DNA from: Hofstenia miamia
Lineage: Eukaryota; Xenacoelomorpha; Acoela; Hofsteniidae
Reading direction: 5' to 3'
DNA length: 64,000 nucleotides
NCBI GenBank assembly: GCA_900660155.1
Contig: CABFPE010000210.1
Location: 1,043,723 to 1,107,722, forward strand
This document shows positions 34,058-47,183 of the stretch, in pieces. A program made the translations under genes and the position numbers. The number at the start of each line of letters is the position of its first letter. The stretch's first letter is position 1. The notes beneath the pieces were generated by a model. It had not been told where the DNA came from, ran no database searches, and saw nothing but the letters and a program-made list of their open reading frames with translations.

Positions 34058-36217
34058 CCCTTTGCGGTCGGCTATGTAAAAAAATCTGTCTTAGGAAAAC
34101 GGCAAAAATAAGGGATTTTTTTCCAACACATATAATTATTTTTACATCATATAATGTATGAGAACAACTTTTATGGTACTAAATATAATAAAATCTTACA
34201 AACAGTCATTATGGTAAAGAGTAGCATGAATAGTCATTTAGAGAGTTGCATGATACTCCTGAAAACAGTTTCCCAGGTGCAAAGCAGGTTTGTCAGGACA
34301 CACAGGACATCTATATCTTGTATCACGTGGTCGTTCTCCTTCCGCGGCATTTCTGCGGCACCATACGCAACGAAGGCTAGGTCGTGGTCGTTGTCCAGTT
34401 GAGGGTATCTTTTCCAAGTAATGCTGCTGGCGTAATAACTGGCGGGGCATTCTTCCACCATGTGCCAAAGAGAAGAGTCGTTCAATTAGTAGAATCTCAT
34501 AGTCATACAAATTTTTGTGTCTCATTTTGTCTGGAAAATATTTTTTGGCCAGTACAAAACCATTTCCGACGCCAATTCGTTGTAATAAATGGATTCCTAG
34601 CTTTGTCGGCCACACATACGATTTTCGCTGTGCTTGGATAGAGGCTAATACTTGGTCGATTCTGTCCGTTCCGTTCATCATGACATTATAGTCATGGATA
34701 ACCATAGGTTTATTGAAAGTTATTCTTTGACCTTCCTTAGTTGTTCGAACTTTCTCTGTGGTCTGTGCTAGATGCGCAGAACTCATCAAATAAACAATCC
34801 GTTTATCGACAAATTTCACAACCAACACATTACCTTTTCTAGCAAATGATGAATTGATTGCGGTCACTTTCAGATCTTCAAGTTTCTTTGGCACACCACG
34901 GTTGCATTTCACAGTTCCCAGGCACATTGTGCGTCTATCCAAAAGATAAGCTATCAAACGGTAGCTATTGAACCAATTGTCAACAATGACTGTGAAATAT
35001 TTGTCAAGCAACAGAGATCTATTCAATTGGTGAACTACTATTTTTTCAGATACAGACAGTTCTTCAACATGGTCAACAGTGCTACACCAATCGGTTGATC
35101 CATCTCGTCCACTGTAGATTTCCAAGTCATATGTATATCCAGTCGAACATTCGTTTAGTGAAAATCCCTTTATGCCAAACCGCGAACGTTTTTTAGGGAT
35201 GTATTGCTTCATGTGAAGGCGGCCCTTATAAAGCATAAGAAATTCGTCAATTGATGCTTTGCCATCAATCTTGTACAGAGACTGTGATTTAGCACGTAGT
35301 AAATCAATGATAGGAAGAATCTTTTGCATATTTCGTGGTAGATTATCATTCGTATAAGGAGCAAATCGAAAATTTGATAAAAGCATTTTGAATTTGTCTC
35401 TAGACATAATGTCTGTCCTTCGAAAAAAAGGCGTTTCGATAAATGTATTAGTGCTGTAATAATCACTGAGTCTGGGTTTTTTCACAATGCCTGTAAGGAG
35501 TATCAGCCCAAAAAATTGCTTCATTTCAGAAGAATCAATATCCTTCCACGGCGCAGTATGTTTTCTTTTGCCAGTACGGGTGACGTCTGAATAGTGGCGT
35601 AATGCTGCTCTACTATTCACAAAAGTGGCTAATTCTGTAAAAACCTGTTCATCAAGGAGGTGCAAAGAAAAATCCTCTGGATTTTCTGGAAGATTTATTT
35701 GTAGTCCACTGTCACCTGTGAATATAGGAATTTGTTCACGACGATCAGTGCAAGGCAAAACAATATTCCAATCACGTTCAGTAATTGCACCAAGTTCGAT
35801 ATTATCGTCGCTGTCCTTGTTCTCTGATTCTGCAGATGTTGAAGATGATAAAATTTGGTATTCTTCATTTTCACTTTCTGAATATTCATTATCCGTGTTG
35901 TCATCAAAACCATAACGTTGTACTTGAAGTCTTTCACGTCTTGGTCTACTGTACGCCATGACAAGAATAATACAAACTGGTTAAACACAAGCTTCATTCA
36001 CTCACTAACTCCAGTGAATAGTGTAGGTGAAAATGTATGACTCACTCCGGAGAATAGGTAGGTAAAAATAATTGTCTGTGCAGCGGCTATTGCTTGATGA
36101 AGTGTTTAAACAGACGGTTAATAAAAACATAGCAGTTATAAAGAATAGAGTTGCGCGTGCATTGCCCGCCCGCCGGACACCTATCGCGGGCATTGCCTGC
36201 GCGCCGACCGCAAAGGG
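34058..36217 (-). mobile_element. Complete piggyBac-type transposon
   Basis: 2160 bp with a 15-bp perfect terminal inverted repeat CCCTTTGCGGTCGGC and TTAA on both sides (34054-34057 and 36218-36221), the defining piggyBac target. It carries one uninterrupted 573-codon transposase on the minus strand. A GC-rich inverted segment (gcccgc...gcgggc, about 36160-36200) lies inside the transposase-proximal end. Inserted in intron 1 of the PLD-like gene. Perfect ends, target sites and ORF argue for a young insertion. Confidence 0.96.
34238..35959 (-). CDS. piggyBac transposase, intact, 573 aa
   Basis: TTAA-specific cut-and-paste transposase. The N-terminal 60 residues are acidic and low-complexity (YSESENEEYQ), as is usual for the family. 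The RNase H-like core carries D238 (SIDEFLMLYKGR), D327 (VIVDNWFNS) and D432 with D435 (MNGTDRIDQ), matching piggyBac D268, D346, D447 and D450. The C-terminus (531-570) holds a cysteine-rich cross-brace domain, CVWC...CPVC...H..NCFQEYH, used by the family to bind DNA ends. The length of 573 aa is close to the 594 aa of the Trichoplusia enzyme. The start at 35959 gives MAYSRPRRER. No interruption is seen, so it could be functional. Confidence 0.96.
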   Translation of the reverse strand: MAYSRPRRERLQVQRYGFDDNTDNEYSESENEEYQILSSSTSAESENKDSDDNIELGAITERDWNIVLPCTDRREQIPIFTGDSGLQINLPENPEDFSLHLLDEQVFTELATFVNSRAALRHYSDVTRTGKRKHTAPWKDIDSSEMKQFFGLILLTGIVKKPRLSDYYSTNTFIETPFFRRTDIMSRDKFKMLLSNFRFAPYTNDNLPRNMQKILPIIDLLRAKSQSLYKIDGKASIDEFLMLYKGRLHMKQYIPKKRSRFGIKGFSLNECSTGYTYDLEIYSGRDGSTDWCSTVDHVEELSVSEKIVVHQLNRSLLLDKYFTVIVDNWFNSYRLIAYLLDRRTMCLGTVKCNRGVPKKLEDLKVTAINSSFARKGNVLVVKFVDKRIVYLMSSAHLAQTTEKVRTTKEGQRITFNKPMVIHDYNVMMNGTDRIDQVLASIQAQRKSYVWPTKLGIHLLQRIGVGNGFVLAKKYFPDKMRHKNLYDYEILLIERLFSLAHGGRMPRQLLRQQHYLEKIPSTGQRPRPSLRCVWCRRNAAEGERPRDTRYRCPVCPDKPALHLGNCFQEYHATL

Positions 36218-39200
36218 TTAAGGAAATAAATTTAATTCACTTTGAAATAATTATGCTAAATTCAATTATTCTTTCCATGGAAATTCGTCCATCTATATCA
36301 CTACTCTATCAAATGAATAAATTTTTAGCTCATTTTGGTCTTTGATTAAGGGTTCACCAGTGATTCTGAAAGTAGGTTCCGTGCATATTTTCATAGGTTA
36401 GTAGAGCACTTTCAATGCGGTCACGAAACATCTTATTTGGTTGCAAAACAGCTAGTGAACCAAACTTATTCGTACAAAACTTGTTTTTTCATTAAAATAT
36501 TTTAGTTTTTGTTTTGTATAAAAGTCATGAATCCTTAAAAGAATTTTAAGCCTTTCGTCATGCGAAGTCTTAAAATGTTTGGAAATTGCATGTCCTAAGC
36601 TGTCACTGTATTCGCTTCATAACAAATTGGAACCATGGCGACATGATTGAAATAAAATCCACTTCCTTCGAAATATATATAATATATTTTATAGTTACCA
36701 CAGAAATAACTCTCAAACAATCGTGTTATCACACTATTGTCAGTATAAAAGTAATGAGTACGATAATTTAACTCAAAGATGTTTACTAATGTTTAAATTT
36801 TATTACAAACGATACTGCTTCTTGCTAAATATAAGACGTTCCCCAAAATATAATAAACTTTTTACATCATGCTTATTTAATTAATAAATTTGTTTCTAAA
36901 CTCAAATTCATAGTAAAATTTTCAATAAATTTAAAGTTATATATTGTAAAATTACTTCATGAACTTATATAATTTTTTCAATATTGTGTAGGTATTTAAA
37001 ACAAATCTGTAACAACTATTTGGTGGCGCTTTTTATAATTTGAATGTTATTAATTTTGCTTAATATTCATATTTTCATATTTAAAATTGTGAGGGTTTGG
37101 TAATTTGACCTACTGTTGATTAACTATATTTTGAAGTTCTGAACAACTTAATACTGATATGTATTTACAGCAGGTAAGCATTCTTCTTACCTTAAAGTGT
37201 TTAAAATAATTAGTACAATTTTGGGGCTGCAGAAATTTAAACATATTGTTGATTTAAATGAAGAGTTACAAAAATTTTAGTTCTAAGCAATTTCTTGTGT
37301 GAAGGAATTTTAAAAGTATTGTTTTCAGTAATTCAATTAAATTCGGATTTCAATATTACTTAAATCTTTTAAACGCGTAACAGTAACAGAAGACATCTCC
37401 TCCTTGTCATTTAATTTAGTTCGGATTTATTTCTCATCTACATGTCAAAAGAAATGGGGACATATTATTTTGATTACACTTAAATAATCTGTTTGCTCAT
37501 AACACCCAGCAAGACACAATTTGACATATATAGAAAAAATAAATAAATATATAAATACATAATTTTATCTACGCTTTGACACGTGCATGTGATGTGGTTC
37601 ATGCAGAAATTTCTGAACTTATGTAGATAAATATGTTGATAAATTTAACAATTAAAATCAATTCCATATTGAATCATAAACTGCATTTTGATGGGAGTGT
37701 GTTTTATAAAAGTGCTTCTTTAGATGTTACTTCACAATCTGCTTTCAACTCGAGGGATTGCCATTACTGTTGATATTCATTTTGATTGATGGCAATCACT
37801 TCCAATATTTGTATTTCACTGTTTAATAAAAAAGTTTTTTGCGTAAGCTTTTTACATAAGAACAGCAGTTAAAATACCCATCCCAGTTTGGAATAAAAAA
37901 TAGGTATGTAAAATATTGTTTCAGTTTGCTTAACCTTAAGCAGCCTGATGTCCTTTTAGAACAATTTTCTTTAAGCCTATTAGAAAATGTCAAAATCTTG
38001 AGACATGAAGACATTTATTGGTGAACGTTCTTGAATGTAATGTTGAAATTTGTACTAAAGTGTATTTCTGGGCCTGGCATAATATTTCTCTATGAATATT
38101 ATTTAAAAAAATGTTTCAAATTCTCTAGATCTAAAGCAAACAGAAGCAACAACTAACCTCAAGTTTCTTATTATGTAGAAGTACCATCAAACTCATTGTG
38201 CTCAAAGTCAAAGGTAGTGGTGCCAAGGACTTTCAGACTTTATTAGTTCGTGAGTAATAAACGTTTAAATTTGTTGTCAAGAAACCTTCAAAAATTAAGA
38301 TTGTGAAAGACATGTCCTTTGTTTTCTAATAATATTCTTTTCTGTATTTTTCGAAATGCTTGAAATATTCAGACTTCCAAAGTGCAATGTTTGTTTTTTG
38401 AACTAATCTTAGGTCGGCAATACATTTCATGAAACTCCTCGGTAAATACTCCAAGACTAAAACTAAACCCTATTTGTTTTTGATATTTCTTTGAAAAAAT
38501 GTTTTTTGAAAAAATGGTTTTAGCTAAGATTATCCGACGAGATAATTGACTGATAACTGATGATTGATGTGAAAAGTTGAATCGTGTTTAATAATTATTA
38601 ACTCTTGTAATCGACATCAAGATTTGATTTTAGTCACATTGGGGGCCAATATTTATAGCAGAAGTGTGAGCAAATAGTTTTAAGGAAATTCCTATATTTT
38701 AGGTTGTTAGCTAAACAAAGAATCTTGTATATTTTCAATGTTTGAAAGTTCAATTAATATTTACAACTAACCAAGTCAGTTTCTTTAAAGTCTTTATAAA
38801 AGGAAAACAAATCTATATTATACCTAAGATTATCCATGTAAAAGCTATTTAAAAAAAGCTCTTCAGCATTTCCCTTAAGTTTGGCCTTCTTCAATTTCTT
38901 TGAACTAGCCGGATAAAGCTAACTTTCACTTATCTCAAAACTTATGTTTTCGCTGTAAGAAAGTGTCGGCAGAAACTAACAAAAATTAGCAGCAACCAAT
39001 TCAGGAAGGAATGTTAATCTGACGACTGTGATATCGGGTTATATTAGTTTTCAAAAGGTATTTGTCAGAAATAGAACCGTAATGATTTTTATATAACTGA
39101 ATATCTGAAGTAATATATTATGACATATTTTCGTTCTTGATTACAGTAATCTTCAGCAGCAATTTTTGCGAAAGGGTGGAGTGGGGAGCAAAAATCTATT

Positions 39201-40436
39201 AATTATCTATTAGATTAAACACTCATTTTTTGTAAGTACCATAAAAAATAATATATCAAAAGTGGCTTCCGTAAACTTGAAATAAACTAATTTAGTATTG
39301 AATTTTGCATAAATTATTCTAAAAATAAAAGAACTTTAACTCTTTCAACACAACTAAATGTAGAAATTTTCTTTAAATTTTAAATATTTATTATGTCATT
39401 TGAAAATTTTGTCAAATATGTGAAAAATTCGTTTCCAAAAATTATGAATTTTTATTCAAAATTATGTAAATTTTCTAAACGATTATATTAGAGTGTATTT
39501 TCTCACAAAGCAGCTGTTGAAAACTAGTTAAAATTCGGTTGATTGGTGACAAAATCAATCTGTTACATGTTTTGTAAACTACAATATTTATGTTTATTGG
39601 GAAAAAGACATCATAGTAACAAAAAATCACCAATATTCACAATATTGCATATGGCTTGTAAAAAGAATTCCCAAACGGATGTCAAGAGAATATATTTATA
39701 GATTGCCTTTCATCGATAAATACATAAAATGTTTAGTCAGGTCGGATCCCAGGAATGTTAAAGAATACTGTTATGTTTTAGATTTATGAATAAAGTTTGT
39801 CAAATGGATTCAAGGATTGAGTGCACTTGCGAATCACTTTCTCTATTAATTTTCTTAATTGTTTCTAATGTTGAACTTATAAATATTTGTTTGCAAATAA
39901 CCAACTCCAATATTTAGTAAAGCAAAGTAATCCATTTGAACTTTCATTAATTGTATAACTAACATTATTACTTGTACAACTCTTTATTTGAAATGCGGAA
40001 ACTGATTGTAGCTACAGAAAGTAAACCATTTGGAAATAGTATCCGAAACTTAATTCCCAGTGTCACTCGCAATTCATTTTACTTAATATGCCTGCAAATT
40101 GGCAATGCCACCATAAAAACTCCTTCCAGAACAAAGTTATTTTCATTGTAATGATTACTTATTCCTATGCAGTACAACTGTCAACACAACAACCACTGAA
40201 ATGATTTATGGGTAAAACATAAAACAAATATCAAAAGATGTATAGATAGGGATTATTCTTCATTGTGTCTTAATTAGGGACCGGATTTCAGGTCTCAAAT
40301 ACCACTCAAATATTCCTTAGAGTTTTAGAAACTACGAAAAATATGGTTTTAGTTCGTAATAAGTTTTGAACTGAGCACAAACTATCTTGAAATCGGTTAT
40401 TTATTTGTTTTGAACTATTATTAACTCAGGGAAAAT

Positions 40437-40589
40437 ATGCTTTTTAGTTCCTATCTGGTACCTTCTTATAAGATAACTGGTGAAAAGGTGGAAATGATTT
40501 TGGAAAAATTAAGGAATAATATTAAGCCGGATGAGCGCGTTGATTGGTTGGCTAAAGATCAAGATACTGCAGTTTATAAATTAACATAA
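40437..40589 (+). other. Short coding-like ORF, unassigned
   Basis: Fifty codons from ATG to TAA, preceded by a possible acceptor (atatgctttttag) just inside. The peptide includes YLVPSYKITGEKVEMILEKL and ends DTAVYKLT; the charged, helix-like composition stands out from the AT-rich background. I do not recognise it. On the opposite strand to the PLD-like gene, in its intron 1. Confidence 0.25.
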
Positions 40590-43500
40590 CTCTGGTCGTT
40601 GACATCAACCTGAAGTCTTCCGGTTCAGGTCGAATCGATTAAGAAGCAATCATTCCGAGATAAAGAGATAAAGCCATCATTTTCATCATTACTACATTAT
40701 TAATTTTTGTGTGATGTTTATTATGTATTAATGAATTATGGCAATATTTCAAATAGTTCTGAATGAAGTATTTTAGAATGAAACCACATCATTTTTCTGC
40801 ACTTGATATTTTTGATCATACAACAATTATCATAATAGCTCTTTTAAGAGAAATTCCATTTCGATTGAATCGTAACCTAGGTTGACGTCGGGTTGGTGTC
40901 GAAATCGAAATGAAAGGTAATGCAAAGCTCTGCTGTATTGAAGGAATCGTTAAAATCGCATCGGTTATTGTTTTTAAATATGTGATTTTCATCTACTGAA
41001 TTTTTTGAACCATAGGTTTTTATAAAATCAAATCAAATTTGCAAAATTTGAATATCAAAAATACGTAGCGTAAGATTCCGATTAAACTCCGGTTAAAATA
41101 GAGCTTCCCCTAAAGACATGGTATTTGAAAAAACAAATTTATATTTTTTTTATTTAACATAATTAAAAAAGTAACATTCGATTTTTGGATAAAATTACTT
41201 CGTGTGTTTTTTTCGGTACTTGCAAATATAATTAAGGTAAGATATCTTTTGCTAACCATAGTTATCCGATTTTGATTAAGATTAGGGACAGAAGTTATTC
41301 TATGATACATGAGAAGTTTCCAGTTATATCAAGTGTGAAAATTCGTTTTAGATTGATTTTCTCAAGGATAATAAAATATCTGACTTTAGCCAATAATATT
41401 TGCAGTGGGTTTATCAAGCATTTTACATTTTATATTTTATTGAAGAGCGTTACTCTGCAATGTCAAGTTTTCGTACAAATTTTGTGTTTGTTAATATATC
41501 ACATCACATACAGCCATAACCATCAATCAAATACTGTCTGTTGACATTGTTTTATGATAGATTAATGTATCCAAATTGCCTCAAGTATAACCAAAGAGAC
41601 AGTTAAGCCACCAGGCAGTAAATCTTAATTATAATGCAAATATATAATTAGTTTTAATGTTGGAATTAGTAGGTGCAATGACTATTTCAATGAATTTGAC
41701 CTGTATTTATTGAAAGGAGAACGTTGTTTGAATGTATAATTAAATACCATCTATTGTACGCCAATTCTTTATTTCGTACTCCAAAGAGCTTTGCATGAAT
41801 ATAACTGTCGGATGGTAAATAGTTCCAAAGAGAATATTCTTAACAAAAGGGAAAAAGCTAAGTTCGGCATTCTTTATCATTTACTAATATTTATTTCACC
41901 TAGATGATGTTCTCTCAAATACCTATAATGGAAAATCATTTCTTGTTAAATTCTTGATTTTCAAAGAGGCATGTCTTTATTAGATTATTGTAACAGTGGA
42001 TTGGGACAACTAATATGTAATAAACTCTACTTTTCTATCATGTAATGTCTCAAAAACAAAACGCACGTTTAATGACAATCTTTGAAAGCATATTAAAATT
42101 ACACATAAACAGAATCTTTTGCATAACTTATAGAATATTTTTAAAATGTTTATATACATACACTTCAAAATCCCGTTTGTTCATTAGTGAAATAAATGTA
42201 AATATTACTAATTACTATATAGTATATCAACTTTGAATATTTAAGAATGTAGGCTTTAGCGCTTGAATGCCTCTTAAACTATATTCAATTGTTAAAGATC
42301 AAGGGGAAGCTATACTTAAATGCAATTTTCTAATTAAGTTTCGGAAAGTTGCAAACTAAACAAACAAAACGCATTTAGTTAAATAATAGAAAAAATGCAT
42401 CTATAATTAGAACTTCTTTAATGCCTCAACAGCTGCACGTAATTAGCCATTGAAATTTTTTGTTAAATCCTTAATTAATGAAGTTGACAAACATAATTTG
42501 TTCTCTTGTCTAGACCCAGCATCTTATACCTTCAAAAATTTTGGATTTCATTTTCAGTAATATTGTGCAATAATAAATGCATGCTGGTTTTTAAACATAA
42601 TCTTTTCAGCTATCCAACTATAACATATACAATTGAATAACAATGTTTTTAACATGTTTGATGTAATCAATTTGCATAATGTTCCCATCATACTATTCTT
42701 TATTAAAAGTAATACAATATTTAGCTACATTTCATTAACTTCACTCTTTTCCATAGTCATTTGATATCCCAGAAACAAAAATGAATTTTAAATTTCTTTT
42801 TGAAAGGTTTTCAATTAAGCCAACAAATCCAAATAATTATGTACAGTATATTTAGGCATCATTTAATTTAGAATGTACTAGTAAAATGTACAGTTAGAAC
42901 AGGCAGTAAGTTTGTAATTAAACCAAAATTCATTTCTTTAAAATGAGTAATTGGAAATGATAAAACTAATATTCAATATTAATGAAATTTTGTAAGCACT
43001 GGGAAACCATAGGCAATTTGGAGAAAATATTACGTTAATTTCGCATTTCCAATGCATTAAATTAACCTCTTCGAGATGTAAAATACATTTTCTAGTATAT
43101 TTTTTACAACAACGTTCTTCTTTAACTCTTACAAGCCCTAGTTTCTATATCTTCGAAAGTTGAGACTTGAGACTATTCAAATTTTCTAATGCCTACCAAA
43201 GCGTACCATATAATCACATCCCTTTGATTTGTAGTACAATAAGCTAAAGTTAAATAACAAAATCACCTCTGCCATATGCCAGCGTTTGATGTAAAAAGTT
43301 GCTTAATTATTAACTTTAAAAATGTTTTTATTACCCAGCTTTGTTCTACGTTGAAAAGAATTGAATTTAACACAACTTTCACTCATCGAATTTATATTTA
43401 GCATTCGTGTAGCAGAAATTTTTAAAAATTGTGGTTTTTTAACAAATGTGAATTACTTTCTTAATTAGTCCCTAAAAATTTTAGGGTTTTTGGCAAATTT

Positions 43501-43608
43501 TTGATTTTTTTGGCAACACATTGGTAACTTCTTTTGGTAAATTATCCTAGAAAATAAAGTTTGGATTTTTGCTGAGATTGGATTATGAATTATTTGTCAA
43601 CAACTATT

Positions 43609-43610
<2 letters not shown>

Positions 43611-43646
<36 letters not shown>

Positions 43647-43664
43647 GTATATGTATATATATAG
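43611..43664. repeat. TA microsatellite
   Basis: (TA)n with minor interruptions. Confidence 0.95.
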
Positions 43665-45389
43665 CAAATTGTTAATTTTTAGAAATTATAGTATACAACA
43701 ACAATGATTATTCAAAATGACTTATCATGATTATTGCCTAACGATAAAATACAACAACAAGCGAGTATTTAGGCATTAAGCTAAATATTTTTTTTCCATT
43801 TCTAAATAGTATCATTTCAAATTTAAATGATAAACTAATTTCTTTTTTAAATCAATAGATAGATCACTTTGTCAAAATAAATATCAAAAGATGAATTTTT
43901 TCCCAAAATGTATATCAAAATACGCATCTCTGCAGAATGCATATCAAAAGACTCCAAAAACATGCAAAAATTTACTAAAATGTGGCAGAATTTTGCTAGC
44001 TTTTTGGCAAACAATTCAAACAATTTTACTAGGGCCATAACAATTTGAAATATTGGCAAATCGTTATTATAACTAGAGATTGATGTAATTAAATTAGGCA
44101 TTTTTATGTGATTCTCCAATGGAAGCATTTTTATGAGGATCATTTGCAAGATTTGCCAAATGCATAATTTATTTAACCACAATAAAGTACTTAAATTTAC
44201 AAGCATTTTCCTATTATATATGAAAGAGTGATTAAAGCTAAAGCTCGTTAGACCAACTTACATTTCATTCTACACTAGGAAAAGCTAACGAATAATTCAT
44301 AAGAAATTGCTTAACTTGTATTATTCCTCAAATGATTATTTAGGATATTTTAAATATTCTTGATGTTTGACTGATTTTTTATTTTCTTGGAAAATACTTA
44401 TTTGGGCTAACCCACAGCACATGAATTTATCAGAAGAGATCTTCCAATTTACTCTATACTTTGTAGAAAATGTCGATTGTTGGTACAGTAAATTTACAAG
44501 TCAATTTTCATTAAGTTTTCAATGTCGTTTTGAAAGGAAGCATTAACAAAGTGTCGCTGTAATTAGAAATCGACAATAATTGCTTTGTGCGGCAATTATG
44601 AAAATACTTCAAAGTAAGTAACAATGACAATCCCTCCTGCATCTTCTTTGTTTAATTGATTGAATGCCTTTCTTGAGACTTAAGTGCAACACGGAAAACA
44701 TCCAAGTTCCCAACATTTTTTATCTGATTCATATACATATATATTTTCAAGGTGAAGTTAGGTGTACACATTAAGGTTTTGTGAATATTTATGTTGACGA
44801 ATACGAAAAAAGCTAAAAAAAATATCGAAATGACTAAGCATCCAGAAATGTGGATTCAATACAGAAATAATGCATGTCTACTTGAAACAAACTGACCTCA
44901 AAATTGTTTAACTGAATTAAATTGTCATATGAAATATGTTGCAAAATTATTATTAATGCCTATAGTTATACATAGCAAAAAGTCTTAAGACTTTCATGAA
45001 GCCAAGCAAGTGCATTATATTGCAATATAGTAAAAAGCTTTATTGCAATATATTTATTTTGCATTATTTGTATTGCGATATCATTGCAGTGGAGTATTGA
45101 TAGCATATAGCATTGGAATGAATATAAATTGCAATTCAAAAAATAGATGTATTTTATGGAATACATTTTAAGGAAGAAATTGAGACACATTATAATTCAT
45201 GTGTAGTAAGATTGCATTTAAGAAATTGGACATTTCGATTTGTTGAAGACTTTCGGGAGAAATTGGCTTACGTAGAAAACTTAAAAAAAGCTTTTTGCTT
45301 TTATCGAATAATTTCTTTTTGCGAATTTATTGATGATTTTTTGCCTCTTTTTATAGCTGATTGAAGAGTTCAATACTAAGTGATCAATG

Positions 45390-45390
<1 letters not shown>

Positions 45391-45458
<68 letters not shown>
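45391..45458. repeat. TA microsatellite
   Basis: (TA)n with one interruption, directly next to the end of the P-type transposase relic. Confidence 0.95.
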
Positions 45459-45461
<3 letters not shown>

Positions 45462-46539
45462 AAATGTCACTGTCTTCTTAACATTCTTTTGTTTTTTCGA
45501 GCATGTAGATTTAGTCCAATTATTAAGAAGTATGTTGGATATTGATAAATGCGTTGCGTTTTCACATTTAAATGAAAAATTTTGAAATTCACGAATTGAT
45601 TCAAAAAGTCTTGGAAGGAATTTACGACAAACAGTACGAACTTCAATCATATGTTTACAAGCAAAATGACAAACAGCTATATACAAAACAAATTCCATCG
45701 ATGTAACTTCAGATTACCTCGACTTTTATTTTTGACGAATTTGTAAAATTTTTCGTTAACATCGACTTCATTTATATCGGGAAGTTCTTAATTGAGGGAA
45801 CAGATATAGCCACCTACATAAGCTCAGCAATTTAATAGATTGTCTTCATGATTTGAAGTCTCAATTAACTCTAGTTTAAAATCAGAAAATTTTAACTCAG
45901 AACAAGATGCGAAAAGATGCTTTTGATCTAAAGGTACAACAGTTGGGTTAAAATTTGTGTTATTTAGAAGTAACACTGCCTTTTGCTTTCGATAAGTTTC
46001 TTCAACTAGTTTGCAAAATATATAAAAAATTTTGCCTGCAGACTGGCGATAATGACCAAACTTTTCCTCTAAAGCATCTGACAGGTAAAATACCGTTAAA
46101 ACAAAAGAGTCACTGAATAAAATTCAAGAATTTCAGCAAGTCCCGTGAATTACCTATTCAGCTTTTTTGTAGTATCATTAGTGAATGACTTAATTCTCTG
46201 AGAGCTTGGACATTGCATGAGTTGAGCTAAATTAGCAGTCTTTAAGAATTGAATCTTTGGATCATCAATAGAGCAAAATTCTTTCCGATGTTCATCATTG
46301 AAGCAGGGGTTACCACCAATATTTTCAATTTTTAAACACTTCCACAACTTTACAATAATTTCCAAAAATGCGATAGCATCATTGTATTGCTTATTACAAG
46401 AAGTTTTAAATGCAGCAATTGCATCTTCAGAAAATGTACGAAGTGCTAAGCTCACATTTTGTCTCTCAGTAAATGTTGGCAACACAGGAGAGTAATTCAA
46501 TTGCGACATATTTAAAAAAATTGTCTCAGAATTAAACAA
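45459..46539 (-). pseudogene. P-element/THAP9-type transposase relic
   Basis: Pieces in order on the minus strand: TERQNVSLALRTFSEDAIAA, then AIAFLEIIVKLWKCLKIEN, then LSDALEEKFGHYRQSAG with FYIFCKLVEETYRK, then AYVGGYI, and NILLNNWTKS near the end. These match the conserved landmarks of P-type transposases (xRQNVxLAxxxFxxxxxxA; LExRFGxYRQxSG; YIAGYV). It has a TAA after KKLNR, a one-base frame change before VLTVFYLSD, and in-frame TGA and TAA around AYVGGYI. The N-terminal THAP zinc finger is not found. Broken DNA transposon gene. Confidence 0.6.
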
Positions 46540-46708
46540 ATGAATTGGAATGATATTTACTTGTTAAATTCTGAGAAAATTTTTGCATCCTTGTACAATT
46601 TTTCCCAGGCAATCAATAATTAAGCTTACCGGACTTTTCAGTGAACCAATGGGATCTTTTTTGCTTGCCCTCACATTATTTTTATAGATCATGGAATGTT
46701 TGCATTGA

Positions 46709-47076
46709 AAACATATATTTAGGCATAACCCTATCCTTAACCCTACCCCTAACCCCAACCTTAACCTAGTCCATCTATTTTCTTTGTCAGTAAGCCTCAG
46801 AGTCATTTGATGTCCATTTCTACAAATTTGATGTCACTAGTCTAATTGACAGCGAATTAGAATCCGATGTCTATTTGTGATGTCATACTCTTGGCGCGTA
46901 TCTCATATCTTCGAACTTTGTCGTATAGTCAATGGCAAGGAAAATGCTTTCAGTTTTGGCAGCAACGATCAAATTATACACGGAAACAGAATTTGTAGAA
47001 ATGGACATCAAATGACTCTGAGTCTTACTGACAAAGAAAATAGATGGGGTAGGCTAGGGTTATGCCTAAATATATG
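46709..47076. repeat. Long inverted repeat with telomere-like arm
   Basis: Arms about 46709-46832 and 46986-47076 are inverted complements over tens of bases (tgtcagtaagcctcagagtc and gactctgagtcttactgaca; atttaggcataaccctatcc and its partner). The spacer is about 150 bp. The left arm has extra CCTTAACCC/CCCTAACC-type units, a degenerate telomere-like stretch. Could be a fold-back element. Confidence 0.7.
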
Positions 47077-47083
47077 TTTCAAT

Positions 47084-47182
47084 CAGACTTGTCAACGAGC
47101 CGAGCTTGAGCACAGTTTTGATATAAAACGAGCCCAAAACGAGCCTATTTTAGGCAAAGCAAGTTTATAGTTCTGCTTGTTA
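47084..47182 (+). mobile_element. Partial hAT MITE, second copy
   Basis: Starts CAGACTTGTCAACGAGCCGA and follows the left part of the 10270 element as far as ctgcttgtta, where a single N interrupts it. It supports CAGACTTG as the true terminus. Confidence 0.85.
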
Positions 47183-47183
47183 N
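47183..47183. other. Single-N assembly join
   Basis: One N sits exactly where the hAT copy stops and a Penelope-like fragment begins. Confidence 0.9.

Noticed and set aside
34154-34641. Plus-strand ORFs and short minus ORFs inside piggyBac
   Set aside because: Other-frame shadows of the intact transposase.
43847-44206. 119-aa minus-strand ORF
   Set aside because: AT-driven composition, no domain, no splice context; treated as chance.
46118-46158. A 41-bp GT-AG intron in the P-type transposase relic
   Set aside because: It would restore the frame, but the unspliced frame reads FTGLAEILEFYS, which fits the residues expected at that place. A stop plus frame change in a dead copy is the better explanation.
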